64,000 nucleotides of DNA from Trabulsiella odontotermitis (lineage in GTDB: Bacteria > Pseudomonadota > Gammaproteobacteria > Enterobacterales > Enterobacteriaceae): NCBI RefSeq assembly GCF_001297775.1, contig NZ_LIFX01000003.1, positions 310,001-374,000 on the forward strand, read 5' to 3'. The position numbers and the translations under genes were made by a program. Of this stretch, positions 49,223 through 58,165 are shown piece after piece; the stretch's first letter is position 1; each line of letters opens with the position of its first letter. The notes under the pieces are model-generated. The model saw only the letters and a list, made by a program, of their open reading frames with translations. It did no database searches and was not told the DNA's origin.

Positions 49223-51225
49223 ATGCTGAAACAATAAAATCGTTCCTGGTCTCTCTTGGGTTCGATGTTGATGGCGCTGGCGCGGCAAAATTCGATGCGA
49301 CACTGGTCAGTGCGACAAAAAAGGCTATTGCTCTCGGTGTTGCGGCGGAGGCCGCCGCGCTTTCAGTGATGGCATTCACGACCAAAACCGCCAGCGGCCT
49401 TGATGAGCTTTACTGGGCTTCCCAGCGTACCGGTGCAACGGTGGCGGGTATACAGGCTATCGGCTATGCGGCATCGCAAACTGGCAGCAGTGCCGCCGCG
49501 GCGCGCAGCTCTCTGGAGAGCCTGGCGCATTTCATGCGAACCAGTCCTGGGGCGGAAGGTTTTCTGAATCGTCTGGGAGTGCAGACTCGCGATGCCAGCG
49601 GCCAGATGCGCGGCATGGAGTCAATCTTTGCTGGCGTGGGTCAGCGCCTCAGCAACATGCCTTATTACCGGGCTAATCAGTACGCTTCCATGCTCGGTAT
49701 TGACGAAAATACGCTGATGGCGATGCGTCGCGGCATGGGTGAATTTGGCGCACAATACAACGCCACGGCGAAAGCAATCGGTTTTAATGCTGATGTGGCC
49801 GCGAAAAGTTCCAACCGCTTCATGACCTCCATGCGCGAGTTTACAATGATGGCGGGCATGGCGCGGGACAAAATCGGCACCAGCCTGACGGATGGACTTG
49901 CTGGCTCGCTCGATCGTCTGCGTAAGCAAATCCTCGATAATTTCCCTTCCATTGAGCGCGGTATCATGGCGGTCATCAACGGGATTTTGTGGCTGTCAGA
50001 CGTTATTGGTCGGGCGGTGATGCGACTGATTCAGGTCGTCGGGCAAGTTTCTGAATGGTGGCAGAGCCTGGACGATGACAGCAAATCCCTCATTGAGACG
50101 CTGGGCGCCGTGCTGGTGGTCTGGCGACTACTGAATGCGGAGATGTGGAAATCTCCCGTTACGTGGGTGCTGGCGCTGGTGGGCGCGCTTCTGTTGCTCT
50201 GGGATGACTACCAGACCTGGAAGGAAGGTGGGAAATCGCTGATCGACTGGTCGAAATGGCAGCCTGAGATTGACCAGGCGAAAAAGGTATTCACCTGGCT
50301 GCGCGATACGCTAATCGGGCTGAAAGATAATCTCGGTGGGTGGAAAAACACACTGGAGCTGATTTTTGGTTTCATGGTGGGTGCAAAACTGGCGAGTTTT
50401 CTCGGTGGTATCGGGAAAATCAGCAGCGCGTTTGGTGGTGTAGCTAGGGCAATCGGTAGTGTGCTGGGCGGTCTGGGGAATCTCACAAAAGCAATTGCTG
50501 ATATTGCACTGCGCAATCCGTGGCTGCTGATGTTTGTCCCGACGAACAACACGCCTACTACCTCAGAAGAGATGGCGATGATTGGTGGTGTTGGTTCAAA
50601 TATCGACCCCGCTGAACTTCAAAAGGCCCAGGAGTGGCAAAAGAATCACCCGGGAGAGCTTTATGTTCCTGGTAATGAGCGCGGTATCCGCAACAATAAC
50701 CCTGGCAATATCGAATTTGCCGGACAGGAAGGCGCAACTTCCGACGGCCGGTTTGCGCAGTTCCGCACACCGTTCGAGGGGCTGCGTGCTCTTTCCCGCC
50801 AGCTTCTGCGTTACTACGACGGGAAAACGACGGGCAAGCAGTTGCGTACTGTTTCCGATATTGTCAGTACCTGGGCGCCACCCACAAAAAATGGAAAGGT
50901 CGAGAATGACACGCTGGCCTACATCGCGCATATCTCTCAGATGCTGGGTGTATCGCCGGATGCACAGATCAACATGCGCGACCCCAATGTGATGACCGCC
51001 ATGATGAATGGCATCATCCAGAAGGAGAACGGTCGCAATCCGTATGGTGATGAAATGGTTCGCAGTGCCGGCATGTCTGCGATAGGTGGTCCGTCGCTCA
51101 ACCAGGAAGTCAACATCAACATTCATGGTGTTTCTAACCCGCAGGAAGCGGGGAATATTCTTGCCGACAAACAGGCCAGTATTCAGGCCAACGGTATTCA
51201 GCAACTTCAGACGGGGCCACGCTGA
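49219..51225 (+). CDS. Tape measure protein with muramidase-like domain (668 aa)
   Basis: Sets tail length. Starts at GTG 49219 with GGGAG 8 nt upstream, overlapping the shifted chaperone stop. The N-terminal 300 residues are small-residue-rich helices (AAARSSLESLAHFMRTSPGA); a hydrophobic segment lies near 310-325 (VTWVLALVGALLLLW). From about residue 488 a peptidoglycan-hydrolase-like domain appears (RGIRNNNPGNIEFAGQEGAT, FRTPFEGLRALSRQLLRYYD), which would locally open the cell wall during DNA entry. At 668 aa it predicts a ~100-nm tail. Confidence 0.88.
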   Translation: MNAETIKSFLVSLGFDVDGAGAAKFDATLVSATKKAIALGVAAEAAALSVMAFTTKTASGLDELYWASQRTGATVAGIQAIGYAASQTGSSAAAARSSLESLAHFMRTSPGAEGFLNRLGVQTRDASGQMRGMESIFAGVGQRLSNMPYYRANQYASMLGIDENTLMAMRRGMGEFGAQYNATAKAIGFNADVAAKSSNRFMTSMREFTMMAGMARDKIGTSLTDGLAGSLDRLRKQILDNFPSIERGIMAVINGILWLSDVIGRAVMRLIQVVGQVSEWWQSLDDDSKSLIETLGAVLVVWRLLNAEMWKSPVTWVLALVGALLLLWDDYQTWKEGGKSLIDWSKWQPEIDQAKKVFTWLRDTLIGLKDNLGGWKNTLELIFGFMVGAKLASFLGGIGKISSAFGGVARAIGSVLGGLGNLTKAIADIALRNPWLLMFVPTNNTPTTSEEMAMIGGVGSNIDPAELQKAQEWQKNHPGELYVPGNERGIRNNNPGNIEFAGQEGATSDGRFAQFRTPFEGLRALSRQLLRYYDGKTTGKQLRTVSDIVSTWAPPTKNGKVENDTLAYIAHISQMLGVSPDAQINMRDPNVMTAMMNGIIQKENGRNPYGDEMVRSAGMSAIGGPSLNQEVNINIHGVSNPQEAGNILADKQASIQANGIQQLQTGPR

Positions 51226-51803
51226 TGGATATTCTCTCAACAATTTTCCATCAGCAAAGCCGCCGCATAGGGGTGCTGGTACCGAGTGTGGTTGTCAGCG
51301 AGAAGCACAGCGACACGCTGGAAATCACGGAACACCCGGTAGAGAAACCGACATCATCCGGTACCGGGTTCGTTGCTGATCACGCATACCGACGCCCCAG
51401 CGAGGTAGTGATGCAGGTGGGGTTTTCTGGTGGTGGTTCACTTCTCGATTTGCTCAATACCAGCAGCATTGGCCTGAGTCTCGGCCTTTCTCCCGGTGAG
51501 GTTTATGAGAAATTTCTGGAGCTGCAGAGAAATCGCGAACTGTTAGATGTTACTACGGGTAAACGACTGTACAGCAACATGCTGATTCGTGCGCTGGAGG
51601 TGGTTACAGACAAGACAACAGAAAACGTGCTGTCGGCGGTGCTGACGCTGCGAGAGCTGACTATCACCGAAACGAAGGCGGTCAAGGTTGCTGATAAAGC
51701 CGATATGAAAGAAGGTGTGAGTACGGCAGGGACACAGAATGCCGGGGTGAAGTCTCCGGTACCGAAAAATGAAAGTTTCCTTTCGCAAATCTTTGGGGGA
51801 TAG
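51225..51803 (+). CDS. Dit-like baseplate/tail protein (192 aa)
   Basis: The sequence SVVVSEKHSDTLEITEHPVE with TGFVADHAYRRPSEVVMQVG and the C-terminal LTLRELTITETKAVKV is the N-terminal Dit-like domain of phage tail proteins, the hub ring joining tube and baseplate. Starts on the last base of the tape measure stop. Confidence 0.83.
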   Translation: MDILSTIFHQQSRRIGVLVPSVVVSEKHSDTLEITEHPVEKPTSSGTGFVADHAYRRPSEVVMQVGFSGGGSLLDLLNTSSIGLSLGLSPGEVYEKFLELQRNRELLDVTTGKRLYSNMLIRALEVVTDKTTENVLSAVLTLRELTITETKAVKVADKADMKEGVSTAGTQNAGVKSPVPKNESFLSQIFGG

Positions 51804-51810
51804 AACTGTA

Positions 51811-52110
51811 ATGACCATCAGCGAAATTCCTCTATCAGCCGATAACCAGCAGTTTGCGATCACTACTGCCGGTACTGCCTACAGGATGCGTCTGGTCTGG
51901 CGGGAAAGTTTCTGGTGTCTCGATCTGTTGAACAGCGACCAGACTCCAATAGTGCTCTCGTTGCCTCTTTTTACAGGCGCTGATTTGCTAGGGCAATATG
52001 CGTATCTGGATCTGGGGTTTTCACTCTACATTGGTACGGACGCTGCCGGGCAGGAACCTACGAAAACCGATCTCGGATTTCACAGTCATCTTTACATCGT
52101 CACGGAGTAG
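51811..52110 (+). CDS. Baseplate plug-like protein (99 aa)
   Basis: ISEIPLSADNQQFAITTAGT then MRLVWRESFWCLDLLNSDQT and LLGQYAYLDLG match a family of ~100-aa baseplate plug proteins (cyanophage-type). The ATG at 51811 is used in place of an upstream start inside the previous gene. Three bp separate its stop from the hub gene. Confidence 0.75.
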   Translation: MTISEIPLSADNQQFAITTAGTAYRMRLVWRESFWCLDLLNSDQTPIVLSLPLFTGADLLGQYAYLDLGFSLYIGTDAAGQEPTKTDLGFHSHLYIVTE

Positions 52111-52112
52111 CC

Positions 52113-53180
52113 ATGTCTCAAAACTGGATACGGCATTTTGAGTTACAAATTGTCGATGAGAACGGGACCGGGATCAGCCTGTCTGATTTTAAGGTGACAT
52201 TTCGCATCGAGTGGGCGGATACGCGGTTTCCACGCGTGGCAAACGTCAAAATTTATAATGTGTCGCAGGAGACGCAGGCACGTATCATGGGGGAGGAATT
52301 CAGCAAAATCCGCATTATCGCCGGGTACGATGGCGCGATGCCGGTTGTCCCGGCCAGCGAGGTAGGTGTTGCTCACCCGGTAGCACCAGGCGACGAAGGT
52401 AAATTTTCCGGCACCAATTATGGGCTGATTTTCACTGGCGATATCCGCTTCACCATCAACGGCAAAGACAATATCACCGATAGTTGGGTGCTGGTACAGG
52501 CCGCCAGCGATTACAACGCGTTCCTGTTCGCCAGCACGAAGACAACGCTTGCCGCCGGGTATACGACGAAAGATCTGCTCGACCTGACGATGAGGGGATT
52601 CAACCCCTACGGGATCACGCCGGGTATCATTGGTGATATGCCGACTACGGTATTTCCTCGCGGGTTGCCGTTGTACCACTCAAACCGCGACATCATGGAC
52701 GATATCGCCAAAATGTGCGGCGGTACGTGGCAGATGGTCGATGGTCAGGTGCATGTTGTGCCGTCTGATAAGTATGTGCAGGAAGCGATCGTATTGAATG
52801 CCGACACCGGGCTGATTGGGATGCCACAACAGACGATGGGCGGTGGAGTAAACGTGCGGTGTCTGATAAATCCGAACATCAAAATAAACGGTCTGGTACA
52901 GATTGATCAGGCATCGATTTACCGGATCGCAGCGGGTAATTCGGACATTGCTCAAACGCCATCAAGAATAGGCACGTCGACCGTTAACGGTAATATCGAA
53001 ACTGATATGTTACCCAGTAGAACGCAGGCAGCCAGTATCGCTGCAGATGGCGTTTATATCGTCAAAGCGATCGACTATACTGGCGAGACGCGGGGCCAGT
53101 CGTGGTACATGGATATGATGTGCTTTGCACGTGGTGCGCGAGATTTGCAGACGAATGCTTCACTCAACAGGACTTTTTGA
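52113..53180 (+). CDS. Baseplate hub protein, gp27/gpD-like (355 aa)
   Basis: Begins FELQIVDENGTGISLSDFKV with an IEWADTRFPRVANVKIYNVS segment, then IIAGYDG and TGDIRFTINGKDN; the middle has YTTKDLLDLTMRGF. These fit the phage late-control/hub family that carries the spike. It follows Dit and the plug protein. Confidence 0.78.
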   Translation: MSQNWIRHFELQIVDENGTGISLSDFKVTFRIEWADTRFPRVANVKIYNVSQETQARIMGEEFSKIRIIAGYDGAMPVVPASEVGVAHPVAPGDEGKFSGTNYGLIFTGDIRFTINGKDNITDSWVLVQAASDYNAFLFASTKTTLAAGYTTKDLLDLTMRGFNPYGITPGIIGDMPTTVFPRGLPLYHSNRDIMDDIAKMCGGTWQMVDGQVHVVPSDKYVQEAIVLNADTGLIGMPQQTMGGGVNVRCLINPNIKINGLVQIDQASIYRIAAGNSDIAQTPSRIGTSTVNGNIETDMLPSRTQAASIAADGVYIVKAIDYTGETRGQSWYMDMMCFARGARDLQTNASLNRTF

Positions 53181-53182
53181 AC

Positions 53183-53527
53183 ATGAGAATAAAAACCCTG
53201 GCATTTGCGGTGTGCTTGTTTCCGTCCGTCGTGTTTGCTGATTCTCAGTGCGGTCCATTCCACCTTGGAACCAGTAAAGAAGATGATGGGTGGGCGCGGA
53301 TTAACGGAGCTAAGCCGGAGTCTCAAAAATTCACGTTCCTGAAATCCCAAGGTGATTATGACAACGTCAAAATGCAATGGATGGTGCCAACCGATGCCCC
53401 TGGCAAGTGGTACGGTATGGACTATGTGAAAAAAAACGGTAAAGCGATCCTCAACGTCCAGTTGGTGCAGGCCAACATGAACGCGCCGCGAGTATATGGG
53501 ACGTATGATTGTGTGAAGGTGAAATAA
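53183..53527 (+). CDS. Exported small protein (114 aa), probable moron
   Basis: The signal peptide MRIKTLAFAVCLFPSVVFA is followed by a small domain with two cysteines (QCGPFHLGTSKEDD, GTYDCVKVK) that could form a disulfide. Not a structural family I know. The ATG at 53183 is 3 nt after the hub gene stop. Exported proteins in a tail operon are unusual; candidates are lysogenic conversion, receptor blocking, or an immunity factor. Confidence 0.7.
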   Translation: MRIKTLAFAVCLFPSVVFADSQCGPFHLGTSKEDDGWARINGAKPESQKFTFLKSQGDYDNVKMQWMVPTDAPGKWYGMDYVKKNGKAILNVQLVQANMNAPRVYGTYDCVKVK

Positions 53528-53609
53528 TCCTGAGCGTGTTAAAATAACCAGTATTCTTATTTAATTATCCACTGTTACAATGCCGGAAAATGCCAACTGA
53601 GCTAGATGT

Positions 53610-53966
53610 ATGGATAAAGAGACCAGAACGCAGATTGAGAGGGATCTTGAAAACGACTTAATGAAGATGTTATCCGTGGTTACATTGGATAAATTTTCTA
53701 ACTTTCTCGTTGATAAAGGGATTGAAGGGTTAACTTGCCGGATATGTGGTAGTGGTGATATAGGTGTTCCGCTCACCACCCATGCGGGGCATAGTGAATT
53801 CTTGAATTATTCTAAAGTTGATGGCGGTGGCCCTCCTCACTCGCTTTTTAACTATGAATATCGGTTGCCATGCAATAACTGCGGATTTGTACATAGCTTT
53901 GCCGTATATCCTGTACTCAAATGGATTGAAGATCAGGAGGGTGGCAGTGGCTCAAAGGCAGAGTGA
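53610..53966 (+). CDS. Zinc-ribbon protein, probable moron (118 aa)
   Basis: Contains CRICGSGD and CNNCGFVH, two zinc knuckles about 36 residues apart, and a helical N-terminus (TRTQIERDLENDLMKMLSVV). Separated by 82 bp of AT-rich DNA from the exported protein. Not recognised; similar small zinc-ribbon proteins occur with XhlA-like partners, which is what follows here (20-bp overlap). Confidence 0.7.
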   Translation: MDKETRTQIERDLENDLMKMLSVVTLDKFSNFLVDKGIEGLTCRICGSGDIGVPLTTHAGHSEFLNYSKVDGGGPPHSLFNYEYRLPCNNCGFVHSFAVYPVLKWIEDQEGGSGSKAE

Positions 53967-54249
53967 TAACGTAACAATGGGAAGGTTTCCGCCGCTCAGA
54001 AAAAGAGAGGGTGGCGAACCACCAACTGGAGACGATGACATGCAACAGCGGGTAAGAGAGCTTGAAAAAGACGTCCAGTCTATCAAGACAGACTTGGCTG
54101 TCATGAAATCAAATTACGCTACAAAAGAAGATGTAAGCAACGCCAAGAACAGTATCATTATGTGGGTTGTAGGTGCGGTTATTTTCGCTCAATTAATACC
54201 TGCGCTGCCTGCAATCCTTGATGCTGTCAAACGAATGTTGAATGGCTGA
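53947..54249 (+). CDS. XhlA-like coiled-coil membrane protein (100 aa)
   Basis: MQQRVRELEKDVQSIKTDLA is a coiled coil, then SIIMWVVGAVIFAQLIPALP is a single membrane helix: the pattern of XhlA-type proteins, which assist holins in some phages. The GTG at 53947 follows AGGAGG by 6 nt. Overlaps the zinc-ribbon gene by 20 bp, and a terminator follows, so the two form a mini-operon. Confidence 0.72.
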   Translation: MAQRQSDNVTMGRFPPLRKREGGEPPTGDDDMQQRVRELEKDVQSIKTDLAVMKSNYATKEDVSNAKNSIIMWVVGAVIFAQLIPALPAILDAVKRMLNG

Positions 54250-54288
54250 TTAATAGCCGATTGTTTCAATCTATGCTTTGATCACTCA

Positions 54289-54310
54289 CCCGCTGCCGAG
54301 CGGGTTTTTT
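54289..54310 (+). terminator. Terminator closing the moron cluster
   Basis: CCCGCT-GCCG-AGCGGG followed by six T residues, directly after the XhlA-like gene and before the spike gene. Confidence 0.85.
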
Positions 54311-54328
54311 ATGCCCGGAGTTTTCCTT

Positions 54329-55081
54329 ATGCCTATCCCTCTCTCGTCGCAAATCAGCGGCGATCAGCAATTCATGCTCGCGATTCAAGAGGCCATCAGC
54401 GCTGGGATCCGTGTGGCGATGCCTGGCATTGTGGTCTCGTTTGATAGTGATGCGGTTACTGCAGTGATTCAGCCAGCGATTAAAGGCTATGAACCAGACG
54501 CCAATGGCAACCAGATTTCTATCTCAATGCCTCAGTTGGTGGATGTTCCGGTCACATTTCCGCGTGGCGGCGGTGTCACCCTCACATTTCCGGTTAAGCC
54601 CGGCGATGAGTGTGAACTGATATTTAACGATCGCTGCATTGATTTCTGGTGGCAGAGTGGCGGCGAACAGGAGCCGGTGCACCCTCGCCAGCACCACATA
54701 GGAGATGCGGTCGCGTTTCTCGGTCCGATGTCACAGGCCAAAAAAATCAGTGGTATCAGCACCAGTGCGGCGCAACTGCGCAGCGACGACGGAAGCACGT
54801 TCTTTGAGCTCAACCCCAGCACCCAGAAAATTAAGATAGTTGCCCCTGGCGGGGTTGAGGTGGTTACCCCGCTGGCTGACTTCTCGGATAAAGTCACTAT
54901 TCATGGTTTGTTAACGTGGATGGGCGGCATGATCGGTTCTATCGCTTCTGGCGTAGCATCAACAATCACCGGCGCTGTTGAGTTTATCGGCAGTGTGAAA
55001 GCGAACGGCAAAACAATCGACAATACGCACACTCACGGCGGTGTGCAGCACGGCACAAGCAACACTGACGAGGTGAACTGA
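54329..55081 (+). CDS. Baseplate spike, Gp138-like (250 aa)
   Basis: OB-fold N-domain (VAMPGIVVSFDSDAVTAVIQ, PQLVDVPVTFPRGGGVTLTF, GDECELIFNDRCIDFWWQSG) followed by a spike with the HxH motif NTHTHGG near the C-terminus, which binds an iron ion at the tip as in P2 gpV. The start at 54329 has GGAG 8 nt upstream; the longer frame start at 54278 lies in the terminator. It punctures the outer membrane on contraction. Confidence 0.87.
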   Translation: MPIPLSSQISGDQQFMLAIQEAISAGIRVAMPGIVVSFDSDAVTAVIQPAIKGYEPDANGNQISISMPQLVDVPVTFPRGGGVTLTFPVKPGDECELIFNDRCIDFWWQSGGEQEPVHPRQHHIGDAVAFLGPMSQAKKISGISTSAAQLRSDDGSTFFELNPSTQKIKIVAPGGVEVVTPLADFSDKVTIHGLLTWMGGMIGSIASGVASTITGAVEFIGSVKANGKTIDNTHTHGGVQHGTSNTDEVN

Positions 55082-55434
55082 TGCGATACAGACGTGAAGA
55101 CGCCGACGGTGAATATACCTTTGGCAGTGGTGATGATACCTGGCTGGTTAACTCACCTGAGGCCGTGGCGCAGGCAGTAAAAACGCGATTCGAATTGTGG
55201 TACGGGCAATGGTTCCTCGATACGACAGAAGGGACACCGTGGATTCAATCCGTACTCGGTAAACAGAAACCGGAAACCTATAATCTGGCGATCCGCAAGC
55301 GCATCCTCGAAACGCGGGGCGTGAAATCTATCCTCTCTTTCAATACGACAGTGAACACCACGACGCGCCGCGTTGAGTTCACCTCTACAGTCGACACCAT
55401 CTACGGAACAACGACAGTAACCAGCGAGGCATAA
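55081..55434 (+). CDS. Baseplate wedge, GpW/gp25-like (117 aa)
   Basis: SPEAVAQAVKTRFELWYGQW with FLDTTEGTPW and IRKRILETRGVKSILSF are typical of the gp25/W wedge family. It nucleates baseplate and sheath. Overlaps the spike stop by one base. Confidence 0.85.
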   Translation: MRYRREDADGEYTFGSGDDTWLVNSPEAVAQAVKTRFELWYGQWFLDTTEGTPWIQSVLGKQKPETYNLAIRKRILETRGVKSILSFNTTVNTTTRRVEFTSTVDTIYGTTTVTSEA

Positions 55435-56634
55435 ATGGCCCTCAATTTGGACACACTCGGCTTATCGGCAACGGTAACCGCTGAGGGTATTAGTGCGCCC
55501 GATTATCAGACGATACTCGATACCCTGACAAGCTATTTCCAGCAGATTTATGGCAGTGATGCTTATCTGGAACCGGACAGCAAAGACGGCCAGATGGTGG
55601 CGCTGGTGGCACTGGCGATTCACGATGCCAACAACACAGCCATTTCCGTCTATAACTGCTTTTCTCCTGCAACCGGGTACGGTGCAGCGCTAACCAGCAA
55701 TGTAAAAATTAACGGTATTGCGCGCAAAGGGGCGACGAACTCGACTGTAGATCTGCTGCTTACTGGCACTGCCGGCACGACAATTGCAAACGGATCCGTG
55801 CGGGACCAGAATAACATTATCTGGAATCTCCCGACGTCTGTGTCAATCAGTGTCGACGGAACGGTACTGGCGACTGCAACGAGCGCTAACAGCGGAGCGA
55901 TTGCCGCACTGGCCGGAACTATCACCACCATCAACACGCCCACCCGTGGCTGGACATCGGTAACAAATCCTGCGGCGGCCACTGTTGGCGCACCGGCAGA
56001 AACCGATGCAGAGCTGCGTATCCGGCAGGGGCAGAGCGTAGCGCTACCGTCCGTCACACCGTTTGAGGGTGTCGACGGTGCGATCGCCAATGTTGCTGGC
56101 GTGACGCGACACAAGCTCTACGAGAACGATACTGGTGCTGTTGACGTTAACGGTCTTCCTCCGCATTCAATTTCTGCCATTGTTGACGGTGGTGACATTA
56201 CAGAAATAGCCCAGACCATCAGGGGCAGTAAAGGGCAGGGGACGTCAACCTACGGGACCACCTCTGTTACGGTGCCGGACACTTACGGCAATCCGCACGT
56301 TATCAGCTTTTCCCGGTCGACCGATGTCCCGGTCTACGGGCGTATCACGCTGAAAGCCTTCGCGGGTTATACATCTCAAATCGGTGTGCAGATCCAGCAG
56401 GCGGTCGCTGATTATATCAACGGGCTGACGATTGGTGATTCAGTGTTGCTGAGCCGCATTTACTCGCCGGCGAACCTTGGCGTAGTCAGTGGTGGCAGTG
56501 CGAGCTATTACGACATTCAGGAACTGTTGATCGGCAAATCGGCCGGATCATTAGCGGCGGCAAATATCGATATTGCCTACAACGAATCAGCGTCCTGTAA
56601 CCCGACAAACATCGCTATCACGGTGACGTCATGA
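55435..56634 (+). CDS. Baseplate J-like wedge protein (399 aa)
   Basis: Baseplate_J family: GISAPDYQTILDTLTSYFQQ at the N-terminus, AETDAELRIRQGQSVALPSV near 185 and an IYSPANLGVVSGGSASYYDI segment near 340. It links baseplate wedges to the tail fibre. The gene order gp25-J-DUF2612-fibre is that of related phages. Confidence 0.88.
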   Translation: MALNLDTLGLSATVTAEGISAPDYQTILDTLTSYFQQIYGSDAYLEPDSKDGQMVALVALAIHDANNTAISVYNCFSPATGYGAALTSNVKINGIARKGATNSTVDLLLTGTAGTTIANGSVRDQNNIIWNLPTSVSISVDGTVLATATSANSGAIAALAGTITTINTPTRGWTSVTNPAAATVGAPAETDAELRIRQGQSVALPSVTPFEGVDGAIANVAGVTRHKLYENDTGAVDVNGLPPHSISAIVDGGDITEIAQTIRGSKGQGTSTYGTTSVTVPDTYGNPHVISFSRSTDVPVYGRITLKAFAGYTSQIGVQIQQAVADYINGLTIGDSVLLSRIYSPANLGVVSGGSASYYDIQELLIGKSAGSLAAANIDIAYNESASCNPTNIAITVTS

Positions 56635-57311
56635 GCAAGTACACCGGGTTAATCACCAACTACCACGCGACGAAGCCAAAATTTTTTGACCATATCGATC
56701 TCAGCACCCGACCACTGATTGATATCTCTACCGCCACAAGAGGGCTGGTAAGTGCCTTTGATATCGATACAGCCGTCGGTGTGCAACTCGACATTCTCGG
56801 TCTGTGGATCGGACGAAGCCGCATTGTCAGCCAGCCAATCAGTGGAGTTTATTTCAGCCTGGATATTGATGGTCTTGGTTTCGATCAGGGGGTATGGCAG
56901 GGGCCGTATGACCCTGATTCAGGTTACACGACCCTGAGTGATGAAACCTACCGAATAATCCTTAAAGCGAAAATTGCAATTAACAACTGGGACGGCCGTA
57001 ACGACTCGCTCCCGCCAATCCTTGACGCTGCGCTGGAAGGTTCAGGTCTGAAAATGCAGATCGTCGACAACCAGGACATGACCATCAGCATCTGGGTATT
57101 CCCGGAGACTGACATTTCAAACGTTTCTCTTGAACTTATTGCGGCCATTCGACAGGGGTATCTGACGGTGAAAGCAGCAGGGGTATGGGGAGGAAGTATA
57201 GAAATCCCGGCGGTAGAAACACCGTCAGAAGGTAACCGATTCTTCGGTTTCGACATGGACAATGAATATATCGCCGGATTTGATGACGGCGCATGGGGAG
57301 AATTGCTCTAA
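56631..57311 (+). CDS. Baseplate protein, DUF2612 family (226 aa)
   Basis: Family motifs STATRGLVSAFDIDTAVGVQ with LDILGLWIGRSR and DETYRIILKAKIAINNWDG (residues ~92-115). Equivalent to gpI-type baseplate proteins that hold the fibre. Overlaps neighbours by 4 bp and 1 bp. Confidence 0.85.
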   Translation: MSKYTGLITNYHATKPKFFDHIDLSTRPLIDISTATRGLVSAFDIDTAVGVQLDILGLWIGRSRIVSQPISGVYFSLDIDGLGFDQGVWQGPYDPDSGYTTLSDETYRIILKAKIAINNWDGRNDSLPPILDAALEGSGLKMQIVDNQDMTISIWVFPETDISNVSLELIAAIRQGYLTVKAAGVWGGSIEIPAVETPSEGNRFFGFDMDNEYIAGFDDGAWGELL

Positions 57312-58165
57312 TGCCTATTAACGATTTTAAACCGTTCGCGGCTGGTCCTGGCGCAAACGTAACATCCCAGGCGGACTGGGAAAACCTGCCCGCGCTTTTA
57401 TCTGGCTTTATGTCTGGTAAGGCGTCCAGTGCGCAAATTAACAAAGCTTTTCGGCAGGTGAGTTTTATCGCTGCTGCACTGGCGCAGTTTGTCAGCGAGA
57501 AAACGGATCAGGACGTTCTCGATGACGGGGATTTGCCTGGGTTTGTTGAAAAACTGACTGCCGGCTTTGCGGCACAATATTTAAGTCGCTCGAATCCGTT
57601 TGGCGATATTGCATCAGATGGCCCGGCTGCTATTGCAACGGCTCTCTCAAACCTTGGTTTGGGAGCAGGCGCGCCGCCGATAGGAATTCCGTTCTTCTGG
57701 CCGCTGGCGGCGATGCCTAATACGGTGATGGATGAATGGTCAAATATGTTGTTTCTGAAGTTCAACGGCGCGACGTTCTCAGCGGCCACTTACCCTAAAC
57801 TGGCGCTTGTTTGGCCTGGTCTCGTTCTTACAGAATCGCGTGGTGAGTTTATTCGAATAGCGGATGATGGGCGCGGGGTGGATGTAGGGCGAGGATTACT
57901 GTCAGCTCAACTCGATGCACTACAAAATATTACTGGTTCTTTTAGCGCAGCAACTGCCGGGGCAGCACAATTAAGTGTGCTTGTTAACGGTGAGGGCGGT
58001 GCATTTTATCCTGGCGCTCAGACAACATCTCCTCCTAACGCTACGGCTACCACCGGTAATGATCGGGTTAACACTATGTATTTCGATGCAGGTCGAGTTG
58101 CAAGAACTTCAACAGAAACCCGCTCTCGTAACATTGCATTTAACTTTCTGGTAAGGGCTAAATAA
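57311..58165 (+). CDS. Tail fibre, currently expressed form (284 aa)
   Basis: The N-terminal ~115 residues (INDFKPFAAGPGANVTSQAD, GKASSAQINKAFRQVSFIAA) are constant; the C-terminal ~170 residues, beyond ALSNLGLGAG, lie inside the invertible segment. The C-domain (GEFIRIADDGRGVDVGRGLL, FNFLVRAK) resembles receptor-binding tips of phage fibres with collar-type folds. Start at ATG 57311. Inversion would swap the C-terminus for the one encoded at 59577-59167. Confidence 0.85.
   Translation: MPINDFKPFAAGPGANVTSQADWENLPALLSGFMSGKASSAQINKAFRQVSFIAAALAQFVSEKTDQDVLDDGDLPGFVEKLTAGFAAQYLSRSNPFGDIASDGPAAIATALSNLGLGAGAPPIGIPFFWPLAAMPNTVMDEWSNMLFLKFNGATFSAATYPKLALVWPGLVLTESRGEFIRIADDGRGVDVGRGLLSAQLDALQNITGSFSAATAGAAQLSVLVNGEGGAFYPGAQTTSPPNATATTGNDRVNTMYFDAGRVARTSTETRSRNIAFNFLVRAK
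57642..57667 (+). other. DNA-invertase crossover site, left
   Basis: CTCTCTCAAACC-TT-GGTTTGGGAGCA, a 26-bp near-palindrome with a 2-bp TT centre, like hix/gix/cix sites. Its inverted counterpart is at 59566-59591. It encodes the SNLGLG junction of the fibre. Confidence 0.85.
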
